From Lachnospiraceae bacterium (GTDB lineage: Bacteria > Bacillota > Clostridia > Lachnospirales > Anaerotignaceae), in the NCBI GenBank assembly GCA_019422065.1, contig JAHZEA010000009.1, positions 29,340 to 93,339 on the forward strand: a stretch of 64,000 bases of DNA. Reading direction: 5' to 3'. Positions 32,680 to 42,209 of this stretch are shown here, in pieces; within the stretch, counting starts at the first letter, position 1, and the number at the start of each line of letters is the position of its first letter. Below the pieces are notes generated by a model. That model ran no database searches, had not been told where the DNA came from, and saw nothing but the letters and a program-made list of their open reading frames with translations. The translations under genes and the position numbers were made by a program.

Positions 32680-34842
32680 TTAAGAAAAGAAGCTTTTTAT
32701 TAAACCAAATATCTTTTTAAACACACTTACTATTCTTGTAAAAGGCGTTCCTGCTATGCCTGTATCCTCGTTTACATCTGGCGCTTCGTCATCATCATCG
32801 GCTGTTATTTCTTCTGTTCTTAATATTACCTGAACACTTTCAGGAGCGCTGTTTTTATCTGATGTAAATGAAAGGGCAGGAAGTGATGAGTCTAAATTAA
32901 GCAGGTTATTGTCCTCACCGGTGTATTCGTCCCATTTACTGTCTGCCAAGTCCTTAATTGTGTCTTTGGCATTTTTTATTACACCAGTCTGTGAAAGGCC
33001 TGATATTGACTCTGCAAGAACATCTACAAGTCCGTTAATTGTTGCTTCTGTTCCAGCATTAAGGCTCTCGCCTGATGTTTTAACCATATCCTCAAGCTTA
33101 GTTAAAAAGCTGTGAAGTGATGTAAGGCTTTTATTTGTTTTTTCAACAGTGGTTTTACTGTCTGCTATAAGTGAGTCTACATCGGCTTTGTATTTATTGG
33201 CTGTTTCAACAGAGGCATTAATTGCATTAAGTGTTTCATCGGCCTTATCAGAGGCATCGGATATAATTTCGGTAATTTCCTTTGAGTTTTCAATTATGCT
33301 GTGGTAGTCATCACTGTGGGAGTATACGTTATCTACTGCGTTTTGGCAAAGCTTTGAAAGCTCGGATATATCATTTACAAGCTGGTCAATGTCAACACCG
33401 GAGTCCTCACCGGATAATATGCCGCATAGATTACCTACGTTTCGGCTTAAAGTGCTTAAGTCAGATGCCAGATACTGTATAGAGTATAATGTGGCCCATA
33501 TACCGCCGGCATTTACATCGCCTTCAGTTGAAAAGGCATCCATAAGTGCGTCAGATATATACTGCACATTTCCGTCACTTGAAAGATAGTCAAGTCTGTC
33601 GCCCAATGCATTTCCGGCATATTCAATACCTTTTAAATATGCTTCTAAATCTTCGGACTGTGATGAGAATTTATCAAGGTTATCGGTAAGAGATGTAAGG
33701 ACTTCGTTCCATTTGTCTTTGTCCTCGTCGGCTGTTGTAATAAGTTCGTCTAAGGCGTCTAAATTTTCATCAATGGCCTGTGCTGTGTCTTTAATATCGC
33801 TTAATGTATCTGAAAAGTTCTGTAAAGAGTCATTAAGGCTGTTTAAATTGTCGTTAATATCGTTTACGGCATTTTGGGCGTTGTCAAAATGCGCACTGTA
33901 TGGCTCAAGGGCTTTGCTAAGCTCTTCTATGTCGCTTAAAGCCGTGTCGGCTTCATCGTAAACACCACCCTTTGACTCATTTATTGTATTGCGTGCCTCA
34001 TCAAGCTTTTTAAGACCGTCGGATGTGTTCTGAAGGCCGCTTTGCATAGCGTCTAAAGTGTCTAATATAACATCAAGGCTGTCGCTTATGGCATCTGCGG
34101 AATCATCAATATCGTTTTTGGCATCACGCAAATCTGTTATTTTATCCACTTGGCTCATTGTGGCAGGCTGCATCATAAACATAATTCCCGAAAACTCGAA
34201 ATCATCGGAGCCTATTGAAATCTGAAAATGCTGTTCTTCTCCGGGAAGGGCAAAAAATACTATTGTTTTAAGGCTGCCTACTGTTACCATTTGACTGCCC
34301 GGTGCCTCAACACTTAATGTATTGTCCATGTCAACAACACAGGCTGCCTCAAGCATAAAGTTGTTTTTATAGTAATCAATGGCGTTTTCATTTGGTATGG
34401 CGTCTATATCTATTTCTATAAGGCCGCTTGCTCCCGGAAGCTCCTCGGCTTTATACGGCACACCGTTTAATTTATAGCTTACATCAAAGTCCCATGGCAG
34501 TGGTGAAACAAGCTCCGGGTCTTTGCCTTCAAAATAAAACCTTGCAGGTGTTTGGGCACTTTGGGAAAAGTCAAATGATACGCCGTCTTCACTTTCCTGC
34601 GCTTGGGTATAGTCTGTCATATTAATAACTTGGCTGTATTTGCCGTAATCCGTAATCTGGGTATTGCTGTTTAAGCCGTAGCTTTTAACTATACTGCTTT
34701 TTGTGGCTTTGCCGTAGCTGTCAAGGTTAACATACAGTGTTTCATCATAAGTAACCTGCGGAGGTGCAGCAGATACTTCTATTAACATAACAGACGAGAG
34801 CAAAAGCGCTATGCACGCAGCTGTTTTTATTTTATGCCTCAT
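32680..34842 (-). CDS. Secreted coiled-coil partner protein of an RND exporter
   Basis: A 720-residue exported protein: a signal peptide (residues 1-25, ending in VSA-APP), an N-terminal beta-rich domain of about 200 residues, a long helical coiled-coil region (about 235-630) rich in Asp, Asn, Leu and Ser heptads, a disordered acidic linker (TADDDDEAPDVNED) and a short amphipathic, basic C-terminal helix (RIVSVFKKIFGLIKSFF) that could sit on the membrane. It follows the RND gene by 15 bp, so the two form one transcript. I recognise no named family; YhgE/Pip-like phage-receptor/secretion proteins have similar heptad stalks. Confidence 0.7.
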   Translation of the reverse strand: MRHKIKTAACIALLLSSVMLIEVSAAPPQVTYDETLYVNLDSYGKATKSSIVKSYGLNSNTQITDYGKYSQVINMTDYTQAQESEDGVSFDFSQSAQTPARFYFEGKDPELVSPLPWDFDVSYKLNGVPYKAEELPGASGLIEIDIDAIPNENAIDYYKNNFMLEAACVVDMDNTLSVEAPGSQMVTVGSLKTIVFFALPGEEQHFQISIGSDDFEFSGIMFMMQPATMSQVDKITDLRDAKNDIDDSADAISDSLDVILDTLDAMQSGLQNTSDGLKKLDEARNTINESKGGVYDEADTALSDIEELSKALEPYSAHFDNAQNAVNDINDNLNSLNDSLQNFSDTLSDIKDTAQAIDENLDALDELITTADEDKDKWNEVLTSLTDNLDKFSSQSEDLEAYLKGIEYAGNALGDRLDYLSSDGNVQYISDALMDAFSTEGDVNAGGIWATLYSIQYLASDLSTLSRNVGNLCGILSGEDSGVDIDQLVNDISELSKLCQNAVDNVYSHSDDYHSIIENSKEITEIISDASDKADETLNAINASVETANKYKADVDSLIADSKTTVEKTNKSLTSLHSFLTKLEDMVKTSGESLNAGTEATINGLVDVLAESISGLSQTGVIKNAKDTIKDLADSKWDEYTGEDNNLLNLDSSLPALSFTSDKNSAPESVQVILRTEEITADDDDEAPDVNEDTGIAGTPFTRIVSVFKKIFGLIKSFFS

Positions 34843-34857
34843 TTTATCTATCTCCTT

Positions 34858-37035
34858 TTATGCCTGTGGCGCGTTGGCGCTGTTTTGTTTACTGTTTTTG
34901 CTGTTTTTACGCATTAATTTACGTTCTTTGCGCTCCTCACTGCGCTTTATCTGCTTAATTATTGATTTATCAAAGAATGACAAAAGTGCCGGAAGCAGTA
35001 TAAGCACAAGTGCCATACTTAAAAGAGCGCCCCTGCCTACCATATGGCCTACCTGTGATATGGAGCGTATGGAGCTGGTCAAATATATAATATAGCCCAC
35101 AACAGTAAGTATTGAAGCCGATGTGAGTATTGATAAGGCGCTTTTTGATATGGCCTTAACGGCGGCTTCTTTTTTGTCTGCACATTCCTTACGCATAAGC
35201 AGGTAGTTGTTTGTCATTAATATTGAGTAGTCTACCGTTGCGCCTAACTGTACGCAGCTTACAATAATGTAGCCGATATAAATTACATTTTCGCCGGCTA
35301 TGTACGGTATAGCCATGTTTATAAATGTAGCCAGCTCTATAGGTATTAATATAAGTATTGGTATAAATATTGTTTTAAATGTAATCATTACAACTAAGGC
35401 AACGCCTATAATTGAAAACAGTGACACACGGTCATAGTCTACTGTAAGTATGTCGCGGATATCCATGGCAGTAGGTGTAAGACCTATTACGTATGAGTTT
35501 TCAGGATAATAGCGTTTTACAGTTTCTGTTATAGTGTTGCTGCAGGCAAAAGAATAGTCGCTTTCTTCGCTGTTTTTCATTGAAATTATAATTCTTGAAT
35601 AATCTTCTGTTTTAAACTGCTCAGTAAGCTTTTCAGGCAGAAAGTCCTGCGGTATGCCCTTTGGCAGTGTGCCTGAAAGTGAAAGGGCATAGTTTACAAA
35701 GCCTAAATCATCTAATGCGTCTGTAAGATTTCTTTCCTGCACAACAGAGCCTGTAGGTACTATTGCCAGTATTGTGTTGGATTTTCCAAACTCACGGTCA
35801 ATTTCTCTTGCATCGTCATATACTTTTGTGCCGGGGCCTGCGCCCTGTGCCTCGTCGCCGAACTTAAATTTGTTCATAGATTGGGCTGTATAGCAAGGTA
35901 TAATCAAAAGAGCACAGAGTATAAGTACTGGTCTATGTATTTTATAAAGTGCTTTGCCAAATTTGTCAAAAGACGGTACAAATGATTTGTGACTGAATTT
36001 ATCAATTAAAGGTGTAAAGCGAATTATAAGTGACGGCATAAGGAATATAACCGTTAAAAGTGAGCATATAACGCCTTTTGAAAGCACAAAGCCCATGTCA
36101 CTTCCTATATGAAACCGCATTAAAGCCATAACTATAAAACCTACTATAGTAGTGGCGCCGCTGGAAGATATAGAGGAGAAGGCTTCTCTTAAAGCGGCTT
36201 CCATAGCCGGCTTTTTTTCCATACCTGTGGCAGTGTAAAACTTAAATGTATGCAGAAGGAATATGGAATAATCCATTGAAACTGCCAATTGCAGTATGGC
36301 CGATATGGAGAAAGTGAAAAACGATATTTCCCCGAATATTATGTTTGTGCCCATATTTATAATTATGGCTATGCCCATTACAAATATAAAAAGCACAGGC
36401 TCAAACCATGATTCGGTAGTAAATGCCAATATGGCAAATGTAACTATAAGAGCCAGTATAATAGCTATTGTAAGCTCTTTAACAACGGATTCCTGACGCT
36501 CTTTGTTGGCTATGGCACTGCCGGAATAACATGCGTTTTCGCCGCATATCTCGTAAATTTCATCAACAGCCTCACGGGTTTTCTGGTCATAACTGCCTTC
36601 TTCAAAAACTACATCCATAACGGCATTATTGTTTTTATAAAATGAATTGCCTTTACCCATTAGATTGTTAAATGTGTCAAGTGAAGACTCAATAAAGGAT
36701 TCAGACATGTAGGCCTGAGTAACGCTGTCAGGGCCTATTACCATTGATACTCCGTCTACATCGGCTATTTCTTCCCTTATTTTTTTAGCGTCCTGAACGG
36801 TTACATCTTTAACCATTATTCTTGCAAGTCCGGGGTAGCCGAATTCTTCTTCCATAACATCAAGGGCCTGTTTTGTAGGCGCAAAATCCGGCAGATATGT
36901 ACTTAAATCGTAGTTTATACCCACAAATGGATAACATATAATGCTTATAAAAACTGCCGCAAGAAATACTTTTTCGATTAAACCGCATTTTGTAACTATG
37001 AAATTGATTAAGCTGTCAAAGTTTATTTTTCTCAT
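34858..37035 (-). CDS. RND/MMPL-family exporter
   Basis: A 725-residue membrane protein with two repeated halves: an N-terminal helix, an extracytoplasmic loop (about 45-190) and a block of five to six helices, then a second loop (about 400-540) and a final helical block. Intramembrane motifs such as VSMDYSIFLLHTFKFY (about 253-268) and GATVDYSILMTNNYLL (about 606-621) mark the proton-relay helices with Asp-Tyr pairs, as in MMPL proteins. Members export lipids, peptides or hydrophobic drugs. The gene is divergent from a TetR regulator and is co-transcribed with a secreted coiled-coil protein. Confidence 0.88.
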   Translation of the reverse strand: MRKINFDSLINFIVTKCGLIEKVFLAAVFISIICYPFVGINYDLSTYLPDFAPTKQALDVMEEEFGYPGLARIMVKDVTVQDAKKIREEIADVDGVSMVIGPDSVTQAYMSESFIESSLDTFNNLMGKGNSFYKNNNAVMDVVFEEGSYDQKTREAVDEIYEICGENACYSGSAIANKERQESVVKELTIAIILALIVTFAILAFTTESWFEPVLFIFVMGIAIIINMGTNIIFGEISFFTFSISAILQLAVSMDYSIFLLHTFKFYTATGMEKKPAMEAALREAFSSISSSGATTIVGFIVMALMRFHIGSDMGFVLSKGVICSLLTVIFLMPSLIIRFTPLIDKFSHKSFVPSFDKFGKALYKIHRPVLILCALLIIPCYTAQSMNKFKFGDEAQGAGPGTKVYDDAREIDREFGKSNTILAIVPTGSVVQERNLTDALDDLGFVNYALSLSGTLPKGIPQDFLPEKLTEQFKTEDYSRIIISMKNSEESDYSFACSNTITETVKRYYPENSYVIGLTPTAMDIRDILTVDYDRVSLFSIIGVALVVMITFKTIFIPILILIPIELATFINMAIPYIAGENVIYIGYIIVSCVQLGATVDYSILMTNNYLLMRKECADKKEAAVKAISKSALSILTSASILTVVGYIIYLTSSIRSISQVGHMVGRGALLSMALVLILLPALLSFFDKSIIKQIKRSEERKERKLMRKNSKNSKQNSANAPQA

Positions 37036-37101
37036 CGTTATCTCCGTTATTCAACATTAAATTGATTTTTGAACTTATTTGTATTATAATTCATAGTGTT
37101 G

Positions 37102-37189
37102 ATAGATACAATAATCAAATTTATTATTTGAGTTTAATAATCAACGTTATGAATATTAATTAATAATAAAAAACATAATGTTGATTATT
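37102..37189. promoter_or_regulatory. TetR-type operator with three half-sites
   Basis: AATAATCAACGTTATG (37136-37151) and CATAATGTTGATTATT (37174-37189) form an inverted repeat matching at 15 of 16 positions, spaced by 22 bp. A third, looser half-site starts at 37102 (CATAGTGTTGATAGAT). The region lies between the divergent RND and TetR genes. Confidence 0.75.
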
Positions 37190-37213
37190 GTTATTTGCGG
37201 TGGGGGTGTGTTT

Positions 37214-37792
37214 ATGGAAAACATTAAGGAAGACAGGCGCATACGGCGTACAAAAAAACTGCTTAAACAGGCGTTGGCCCAGCTTATGGACGAAAAGGAT
37301 TTTAAAGATATTACTGTAAAAGATATTACAGAAAGAGCAGACTTAAACAGAGGCACATTTTATCTGCATTATACAGACACATACGATATTTTAAACAAAA
37401 TTGAAGACGAGATACTTGGAAACATACAAAACATGATTGACCAAAACATAGAAAAAACAAATGCTTCCGATAGTGTTATACCTGCCCTTAAGCCTATAGC
37501 TGAGTATATTATGGAAAACGCAGACATATGCCGATGTCTTATTAGCAATAAGGCGTCTGTAGATTTTATTGAAAAGTTTCAAAACCTTATATATGATAAC
37601 TGTTCGGATATTATAAAACGCAGGCATAATGTAAAAAACAGTAAACAAAATGAGTTTTATTTAAGCTTTATTACATTGGGCATAATAGGCATGGTGAAAA
37701 AATGGCTGGAAACAAAGCCTATGGCTTCGGCAGAGGAAATAGTTGTTTTTGTGGACCAAATAATGACATATTCATCAGCCGCCCTTAAATAA
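37214..37792 (+). CDS. TetR-family transcriptional regulator
   Basis: A 192-residue regulator starting at ATG 37214 (GTGGGGG upstream); the earlier in-frame ATG would overlap the operator. The HTH is DFKDITVKDITERADLNRGT (about 28-47) followed by FYLHYTDTYDIL, the standard TetR pattern. The C-terminal part resembles the DUF/TetR_C_8 group. It very probably represses the divergent RND/coiled-coil operon and itself, releasing on binding an exported substrate or drug. Confidence 0.92.
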   Translation: MENIKEDRRIRRTKKLLKQALAQLMDEKDFKDITVKDITERADLNRGTFYLHYTDTYDILNKIEDEILGNIQNMIDQNIEKTNASDSVIPALKPIAEYIMENADICRCLISNKASVDFIEKFQNLIYDNCSDIIKRRHNVKNSKQNEFYLSFITLGIIGMVKKWLETKPMASAEEIVVFVDQIMTYSSAALK

Positions 37793-37870
37793 GAGTAAAT
37801 TAAAAAACTCTTTTAATTTTTTTACAGCGTGGTAGAATAGACATAAAATGTTTTAAGGAGATGATAGGTT

Positions 37871-38449
37871 TTGAAAGTCCTTGTTGACTTATTTGTTACA
37901 TTTGCCAAAATGGGGGCGGTTACATTCGGCGGCGGATATGCCATGCTTCCTATACTGCAAAAAACAGTAGTTGAGGATAAAAATTGGGCTACCGATGAGG
38001 AGCTTTTGGACTACTATGCCATAGGCCAGTGTACGCCGGGTATTATAGCCGTAAATACCGCAACTTTTATAGGTTATAAAACAAAAGGTGTTTTAGGCGG
38101 AATTGTTGCAACTTTAGGTCTTATATTTCCGTCTATTGTAATAATAGCCATAATAGCGGCTTTCCTTCAAAACTTTGCGTCTCTTGCTGTTGTTCAGCAT
38201 GCTTTTGCAGGTATAAGGGTATGTGTTGGTGTGCTTGTGCTTAATGCAGTGCTTAAACTTTGGAAAGGCGCCGTTAAAGGTAAAATAACAGGCGCTGTTG
38301 TTATAATAACATGCGCTCTTGCGGCTTTTACTAATGTTTCATCTATTGCCCTTGTTATAGCCGCAGGTGTTTTAGGTATTCTTTTTTCAGGCAAAATAGA
38401 AAATATAGAAAGTGCCGGAAAAACAGAGCAGAAGGAGGGGGATAAGTAA
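37871..38449 (+). CDS. Chromate transporter-family half protein 1
   Basis: A 192-residue CHR-domain membrane protein, starting at TTG 37871 with AAGGAG upstream. The signature FGGGYAMLPILQKTVVED (about 19-36) and the motif YAIGQCTPGIIAVNTATFIG (about 50-69) are typical. Short CHR proteins work as pairs encoded in tandem. Few of these have proven chromate export; sulfate or another anion is possible. The stop codon overlaps the start of the second half gene (TAATG). Confidence 0.88.
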   Translation: MKVLVDLFVTFAKMGAVTFGGGYAMLPILQKTVVEDKNWATDEELLDYYAIGQCTPGIIAVNTATFIGYKTKGVLGGIVATLGLIFPSIVIIAIIAAFLQNFASLAVVQHAFAGIRVCVGVLVLNAVLKLWKGAVKGKITGAVVIITCALAAFTNVSSIALVIAAGVLGILFSGKIENIESAGKTEQKEGDK

Positions 38450-39006
38450 TGCCAATGCTTCTTTTGCTTTATCTGGAATTTTTTAAAGTAGGTCTTTTTG
38501 CCGTAGGCGGCGGACTTGCAACACTTCCTTTTTTATACGATTTAGCTGATAAGTACACATGGCTTACAAATTCAATGATTGGTGATATGATAGCCATTTC
38601 GGAGTCAACACCAGGTGCCATGGGTGTAAATATGGCAACTTATGTTGGTTTTCAAAACAGCGGCTTAATAGGCTGTGTGGTAGCAACACTGGGCCTTGTT
38701 TCGCCTGCAATTATAGTTATTATAATTATTTATAATGTAATAGACCGGTTTAAAGAAAGTGCCATAGTTAAACATGTATTTTATATGCTGCGCCCTGTGG
38801 CAACAGGCCTTATAGCAGCGGCAGGCCTTTCGGTTATAGTTTTGGCTATTTTTGGCACGGAAATAGCGGAATTTAATTTAATGTCAATCAGCTTAAAAGC
38901 TGTGGCGCTTTTTATTGTTATGCTTATATTCACAAGGAAAACCAAATTTCATCCTATTGTGGCAATAGCCATAAGTGGTATAGTGGGTGTTGTGTTTAGT
39001 TTTTAA
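38449..39006 (+). CDS. Chromate transporter-family half protein 2
   Basis: A 185-residue CHR-domain protein and partner of the preceding one. It shows FAVGGGLATLPFLYDLADKY (about 17-36) and ISESTPGAMGVNMATYVGF. The two halves are expected to insert with opposite topology and form one heterodimeric carrier. Translational coupling through the TAATG overlap fits a 1:1 ratio. The aldehyde dehydrogenase gene follows after 23 bp without a terminator. Confidence 0.88.
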   Translation: MPMLLLLYLEFFKVGLFAVGGGLATLPFLYDLADKYTWLTNSMIGDMIAISESTPGAMGVNMATYVGFQNSGLIGCVVATLGLVSPAIIVIIIIYNVIDRFKESAIVKHVFYMLRPVATGLIAAAGLSVIVLAIFGTEIAEFNLMSISLKAVALFIVMLIFTRKTKFHPIVAIAISGIVGVVFSF

Positions 39007-39029
39007 CACGGCAAAAGGGAGGTATTCAA

Positions 39030-40517
39030 ATGGAAAAGGTACTTAATTACATTGACGGAAAATGGACTGAAGCCTTAGGCGGAGAGTATTTTAATGTAAT
39101 AAATCCCGCTACTGGTGAAGTAATTGCTAAGGCGGCAAAAGGCGGGCGTGAAGATGCCAAAGCAGCTATTAAAGCCGCAAAACGTGAGTTTTATAACAAC
39201 AAAAACGGCTGGAGAAGGTTTTCTTCTGTAAAAAGAAGCGAAATGCTCCTTAAAATAGCTGATGAGTTGGAAAAACGCCGTGAGGAATTTGCCAAAACAG
39301 AAACAGCCGACAACGGAAAGCCTTTAAGAGAAGCTTTAGGCGATGTTGACGACGCCGTAAGCTACATAAGATATTATGCAGGAGCAATAAGAATGCCGTC
39401 CGGCGCTTCTTACGAAGTAAACGACGGTTTTGGGCCTATGCATTCATACACTGTTAAAGAGCCTGTTGGTGTATGCGGTCTTATTACACCTTGGAATTAT
39501 CCGCTTTTAATGGGTGTTCAGAAAATAGCCCCGGCTCTTGCCGCAGGAAACACTATAGTGTTTAAACCAAGTTCCGAAACACCTCTTTCAACAGTTAAGT
39601 TTTTCCAGATACTTGCTAATGCAGGTTTCCCTGACGGAACAGTAAACCTTGTAATGGGCGGCGGAAGCACAGTAGGAAATGAAATTGCCGAAAGTGAAGA
39701 TGTTGACATGGTTTCATTTACAGGCAGTACAGAAGTAGGCCAGAGCATATACCGTGCCTCAGCCGGCAATGTAAAGAAAATAGGTTTGGAGTTAGGCGGA
39801 AAATCACCTAATGTAATATTTGCAGATGCGGATTTAGACGGCGCCGTTGAGTGGGCAATGATGGGAGTTTTCTTTAATCAGGGTGAAGTCTGCTCTGCCG
39901 GTTCAAGAATTATAATAGAGGAAAGCATTAAAGATGAGTTTGTAAAGCGCCTTAAAGAAAGAGCCGACAAAATGACTCTTGGAAACGGTATTAATAACCC
40001 TGATATGGGTCCCCTTATTTCAGAAAACCATATGAATAAGGTTTTGGGCTTTATTGAAAAGGCAAAAGAAGAAGGCGCAACAGTTGTTTGCGGAGGATAC
40101 AGATATACAGAAAACGGCTGTGATAAAGGCTATTTTGTACGCCCTACAATACTTGACAATGTTTCACCAGACAATACAGCAGTTAAAAACGAGATATTTG
40201 GCCCTGTTGTAACTATACAGACATTTAAAACAGAAGAAGAAGCCGTTGAAATGGCTAATGATACTGAATTTGGTCTTGCAGGAGCAGTATTTACAAAAGA
40301 CGGTGCAAGAGCATTAAGAGTTGTAAAAGAAATAAGAGCCGGCATAATGTGGATTAACTGCTATAACCCGGCTTATGTTGAAGCTCCATGGGGCGGATAC
40401 AAAAAAAGCGGTGTAGGCCGCGAGTTAAGTTTTGACGGACTTGAGGAATATGCCGAAACAAAACAGATAACTATAAACCTTCAGCCGGGAGAGTTAGGCT
40501 GGTACGAAAAGAGGTAA
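39030..40517 (+). CDS. NAD(P)-dependent aldehyde dehydrogenase
   Basis: A 495-residue ALDH-superfamily enzyme of the betaine/gamma-aminobutyraldehyde type. Catalytic residues are intact: Asn156 in TPWNYP, Lys179 in VFKPS, Glu254 in LELGGKSPN and the nucleophile Cys288 in NQGEVCSAG. Such enzymes oxidise aldehydes to acids with NAD(P). The last conserved part PWGGYKKSGVGRE points to the betaine aldehyde/aromatic aldehyde group, but the substrate is not determinable. GGGAGG precedes the ATG, and a terminator follows. It may be co-transcribed with the CHR pair, a pairing for which I see no functional reason. Confidence 0.92.
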   Translation: MEKVLNYIDGKWTEALGGEYFNVINPATGEVIAKAAKGGREDAKAAIKAAKREFYNNKNGWRRFSSVKRSEMLLKIADELEKRREEFAKTETADNGKPLREALGDVDDAVSYIRYYAGAIRMPSGASYEVNDGFGPMHSYTVKEPVGVCGLITPWNYPLLMGVQKIAPALAAGNTIVFKPSSETPLSTVKFFQILANAGFPDGTVNLVMGGGSTVGNEIAESEDVDMVSFTGSTEVGQSIYRASAGNVKKIGLELGGKSPNVIFADADLDGAVEWAMMGVFFNQGEVCSAGSRIIIEESIKDEFVKRLKERADKMTLGNGINNPDMGPLISENHMNKVLGFIEKAKEEGATVVCGGYRYTENGCDKGYFVRPTILDNVSPDNTAVKNEIFGPVVTIQTFKTEEEAVEMANDTEFGLAGAVFTKDGARALRVVKEIRAGIMWINCYNPAYVEAPWGGYKKSGVGRELSFDGLEEYAETKQITINLQPGELGWYEKR

Positions 40518-40540
40518 ATTAAGAAGTAAAAAAATAAAAA

Positions 40541-40568
40541 AGTATCCCATAAAAGGGATACTTTTTTT
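40541..40568. terminator. Bidirectional terminator between convergent genes
   Basis: Perfect 8-bp stem AGTATCCC/GGGATACT with a 6-nt loop, T residues on plus and an A-rich run on the other side that gives a U-tract on minus. Confidence 0.92.
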
Positions 40569-40758
40569 AGTTATTTTCAAATCTTTCTTTAAGCTTTAAA
40601 TAAAAGTTTTTAAGGCTTTTGTCCCCGTTGTTGTTTGGGAAAAGGCAATAAGGCAGGCTGTCTGTATTTTTGTGCTTTTCAACACAGGCACGGCAGTTTC
40701 CGTTATTGGGACAGCTTTTTTTAGGGCAGGCGCAAAAGTCGTTAACAGTGTTTTCCAT
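40567..40758 (-). CDS. Small cysteine-rich protein
   Basis: A 63-residue protein with six cysteines in the first 38 residues (C9, C11, C16, C22, C25, C38: pattern C-x-C-x4-C-x5-C-x2-C-x12-C), which suggests a zinc- or iron-sulfur-binding fold. The C-terminal half is a charged helix. It sits 14 bp after the thioredoxin-like gene of the ArsR/permease cluster. Similar small Cys-rich domains occur next to other clostridial metal genes, but I cannot name the family with confidence. Confidence 0.6.
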   Translation of the reverse strand: MENTVNDFCACPKKSCPNNGNCRACVEKHKNTDSLPYCLFPNNNGDKSLKNFYLKLKERFENN

Positions 40759-40772
40759 GCTTTTTCACCTCT

Positions 40773-41084
40773 TTAATCAAGCTTTTTAATAATGTCGGCT
40801 ACTTCTTTGGATTTTAAAACTTTGCCGCTGGATACAACTTTGTTGTTTATTACAAGTGCTGGTGTTGTCATTACGCCATAGGAAGCAATTTTGGCAAAGT
40901 CTGTTTCGTGCTCGATATTGGCTTTAATGCCAAGGGAGTTTAAAGCCTCAACTGTGTTTTTTTCAAGCTCGTTGCATTTTGCACAGCCTGAACCAAGAAT
41001 ACATACATTTGTTATTTCTGTGTTGATTTTTTCGATATTTAAAGCTTCAACTTCTTTTTTATTTCCAAAACCGAATAATGACAT
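40773..41084 (-). CDS. Thioredoxin-fold disulfide protein (redox-active disulfide type)
   Basis: A 103-residue thioredoxin_3-like protein. Its active site is GCAKC (C34 and C37), the cis-proline loop reads VMTTPALVIN and the end is SGKVLKSKEVADIIKK. The start at ATG 41084 has GGAGA upstream; the TTG at 41102 covers that site. Proteins like this are often encoded beside ArsP-type permeases and may reduce or carry a metalloid. The permease gene precedes it directly in the same direction. Confidence 0.87.
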   Translation of the reverse strand: MSLFGFGNKKEVEALNIEKINTEITNVCILGSGCAKCNELEKNTVEALNSLGIKANIEHETDFAKIASYGVMTTPALVINNKVVSSGKVLKSKEVADIIKKLD

Positions 41085-41103
41085 TTTAATTTCTCCTTTC
41101 AAT

Positions 41104-42117
41104 TTACATTATAAATGGCTGTAAAACATTAAATATACAGCCTACAAATATAATTCCGAATACACAAATACTTATAAAAAGAGCCAAAAGTTTAGGCTTA
41201 ACGGCCTTTTTAAGCATTATAAGTGACGGCAGTGACAGCGTTGTAACAGCCATCATAAACGAAAGCACGGCTCCAAGCTGAGCGCCTTTAAAATAAAGAG
41301 CTTCTGCAACGGGGATTGTGCCGAATATATCAGCATACATAGGAACACCTACTATTGTGGCGAGTATAACGCCAAAAGGACCGCTTTTTCCCAGTACACC
41401 TTCAATCCATGACTGCGGCACTTTGTTGTGAATAAAGGCACCTATGGCAACACCTACAATTATATAAGGGAATACCTTTTTAAATGTGGTTACAACTTGT
41501 TCAAAAGCGTATTTTAAACGGTCTTTTTTTGTAATGTCAGCTCTTTCAATATCCACCGATGTTGCGGATTTAATGTAAGGCTCAACGTATTTTTCCATGT
41601 TAAGCTTTTGAATAAGTGTTCCGCCTGCTACTGCTATTATAAGGCCAAATACAACATATATAACAGCTGCTTTTGCTCCAAATATACTGGAAAGCAATAT
41701 AAGAGAGCCTAAGTCAACCATTGGTGAAGATATTAAAAACGAAAATGTAACTCCTAAAGGAAGCCCTGCACTTGTAAAGCCTATAAAAAGTGGTATTGAT
41801 GAGCAGGAACAAAAAGGCGTTACAGTGCCTAAAAGGGCAGACATTATATTTGCTCCTAAACCTTTAAAGCGTCCTAATATTTTTCTGCTTCTTTCAGGCG
41901 GAAAATAACTTTGTATATATGACACAATAAATATAAGCACACAAAGAAGTATTGTTATTTTAACTGTGTCGTATATAAAAAACTGCAAAATAGAACCTAA
42001 AGAGCTTTCGGGCTGTATTCCGGCTTTTTCAAGAGCATTTCCGACTGCTGTGTTAAGCCATTTCATAGACAGTATCTGATTTTGGAAAAAAAGCCAGAAG
42101 TTTTGTAAATAACTCAA
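41104..42117 (-). CDS. ArsP-like permease (DUF318)
   Basis: A 337-residue membrane protein of PF03773 with about eight to nine helices in two halves. The hallmark GTVTPFCSCSSIPLFIGF (98-115) with Cys103 and Cys105 is present; the second half has the matching GVPMYADIFGTIPVAEAL. Members include ArsP, an exporter of organic arsenicals. The neighbours, an ArsR regulator and a CxxC thioredoxin-like protein, support a role in metalloid or thiol-linked export. The final substrate is inference. Confidence 0.88.
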   Translation of the reverse strand: MSYLQNFWLFFQNQILSMKWLNTAVGNALEKAGIQPESSLGSILQFFIYDTVKITILLCVLIFIVSYIQSYFPPERSRKILGRFKGLGANIMSALLGTVTPFCSCSSIPLFIGFTSAGLPLGVTFSFLISSPMVDLGSLILLSSIFGAKAAVIYVVFGLIIAVAGGTLIQKLNMEKYVEPYIKSATSVDIERADITKKDRLKYAFEQVVTTFKKVFPYIIVGVAIGAFIHNKVPQSWIEGVLGKSGPFGVILATIVGVPMYADIFGTIPVAEALYFKGAQLGAVLSFMMAVTTLSLPSLIMLKKAVKPKLLALFISICVFGIIFVGCIFNVLQPFIM

Positions 42118-42150
42118 TTAAATCACCTCTTTATAACGTCTTTATATTTA

Positions 42151-42174
42151 TATATCGCGATATATCGATATATA
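42151..42174. promoter_or_regulatory. Overlapping palindromic operator before the permease gene
   Basis: ATATATCGCGATATAT (42151-42166, perfect 16-bp palindrome) overlaps ATATATCGATATAT (42161-42174). It lies between arsR and the permease gene, so the permease/thioredoxin pair probably has a regulated promoter of its own. Confidence 0.6.
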
Positions 42175-42185
42175 CTACTTTTTTA

Positions 42186-42204
42186 AAGCCGCTTTATTCT
42201 GCGG
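42186..42204. other. Hairpin after the ArsR gene
   Basis: AAAGCCGC and GCGGCTT pair around an 8-nt loop. No clear U-tract follows on the minus strand, so it is a weak terminator or processing site. Confidence 0.4.
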
Positions 42205-42209
42205 CTTAT

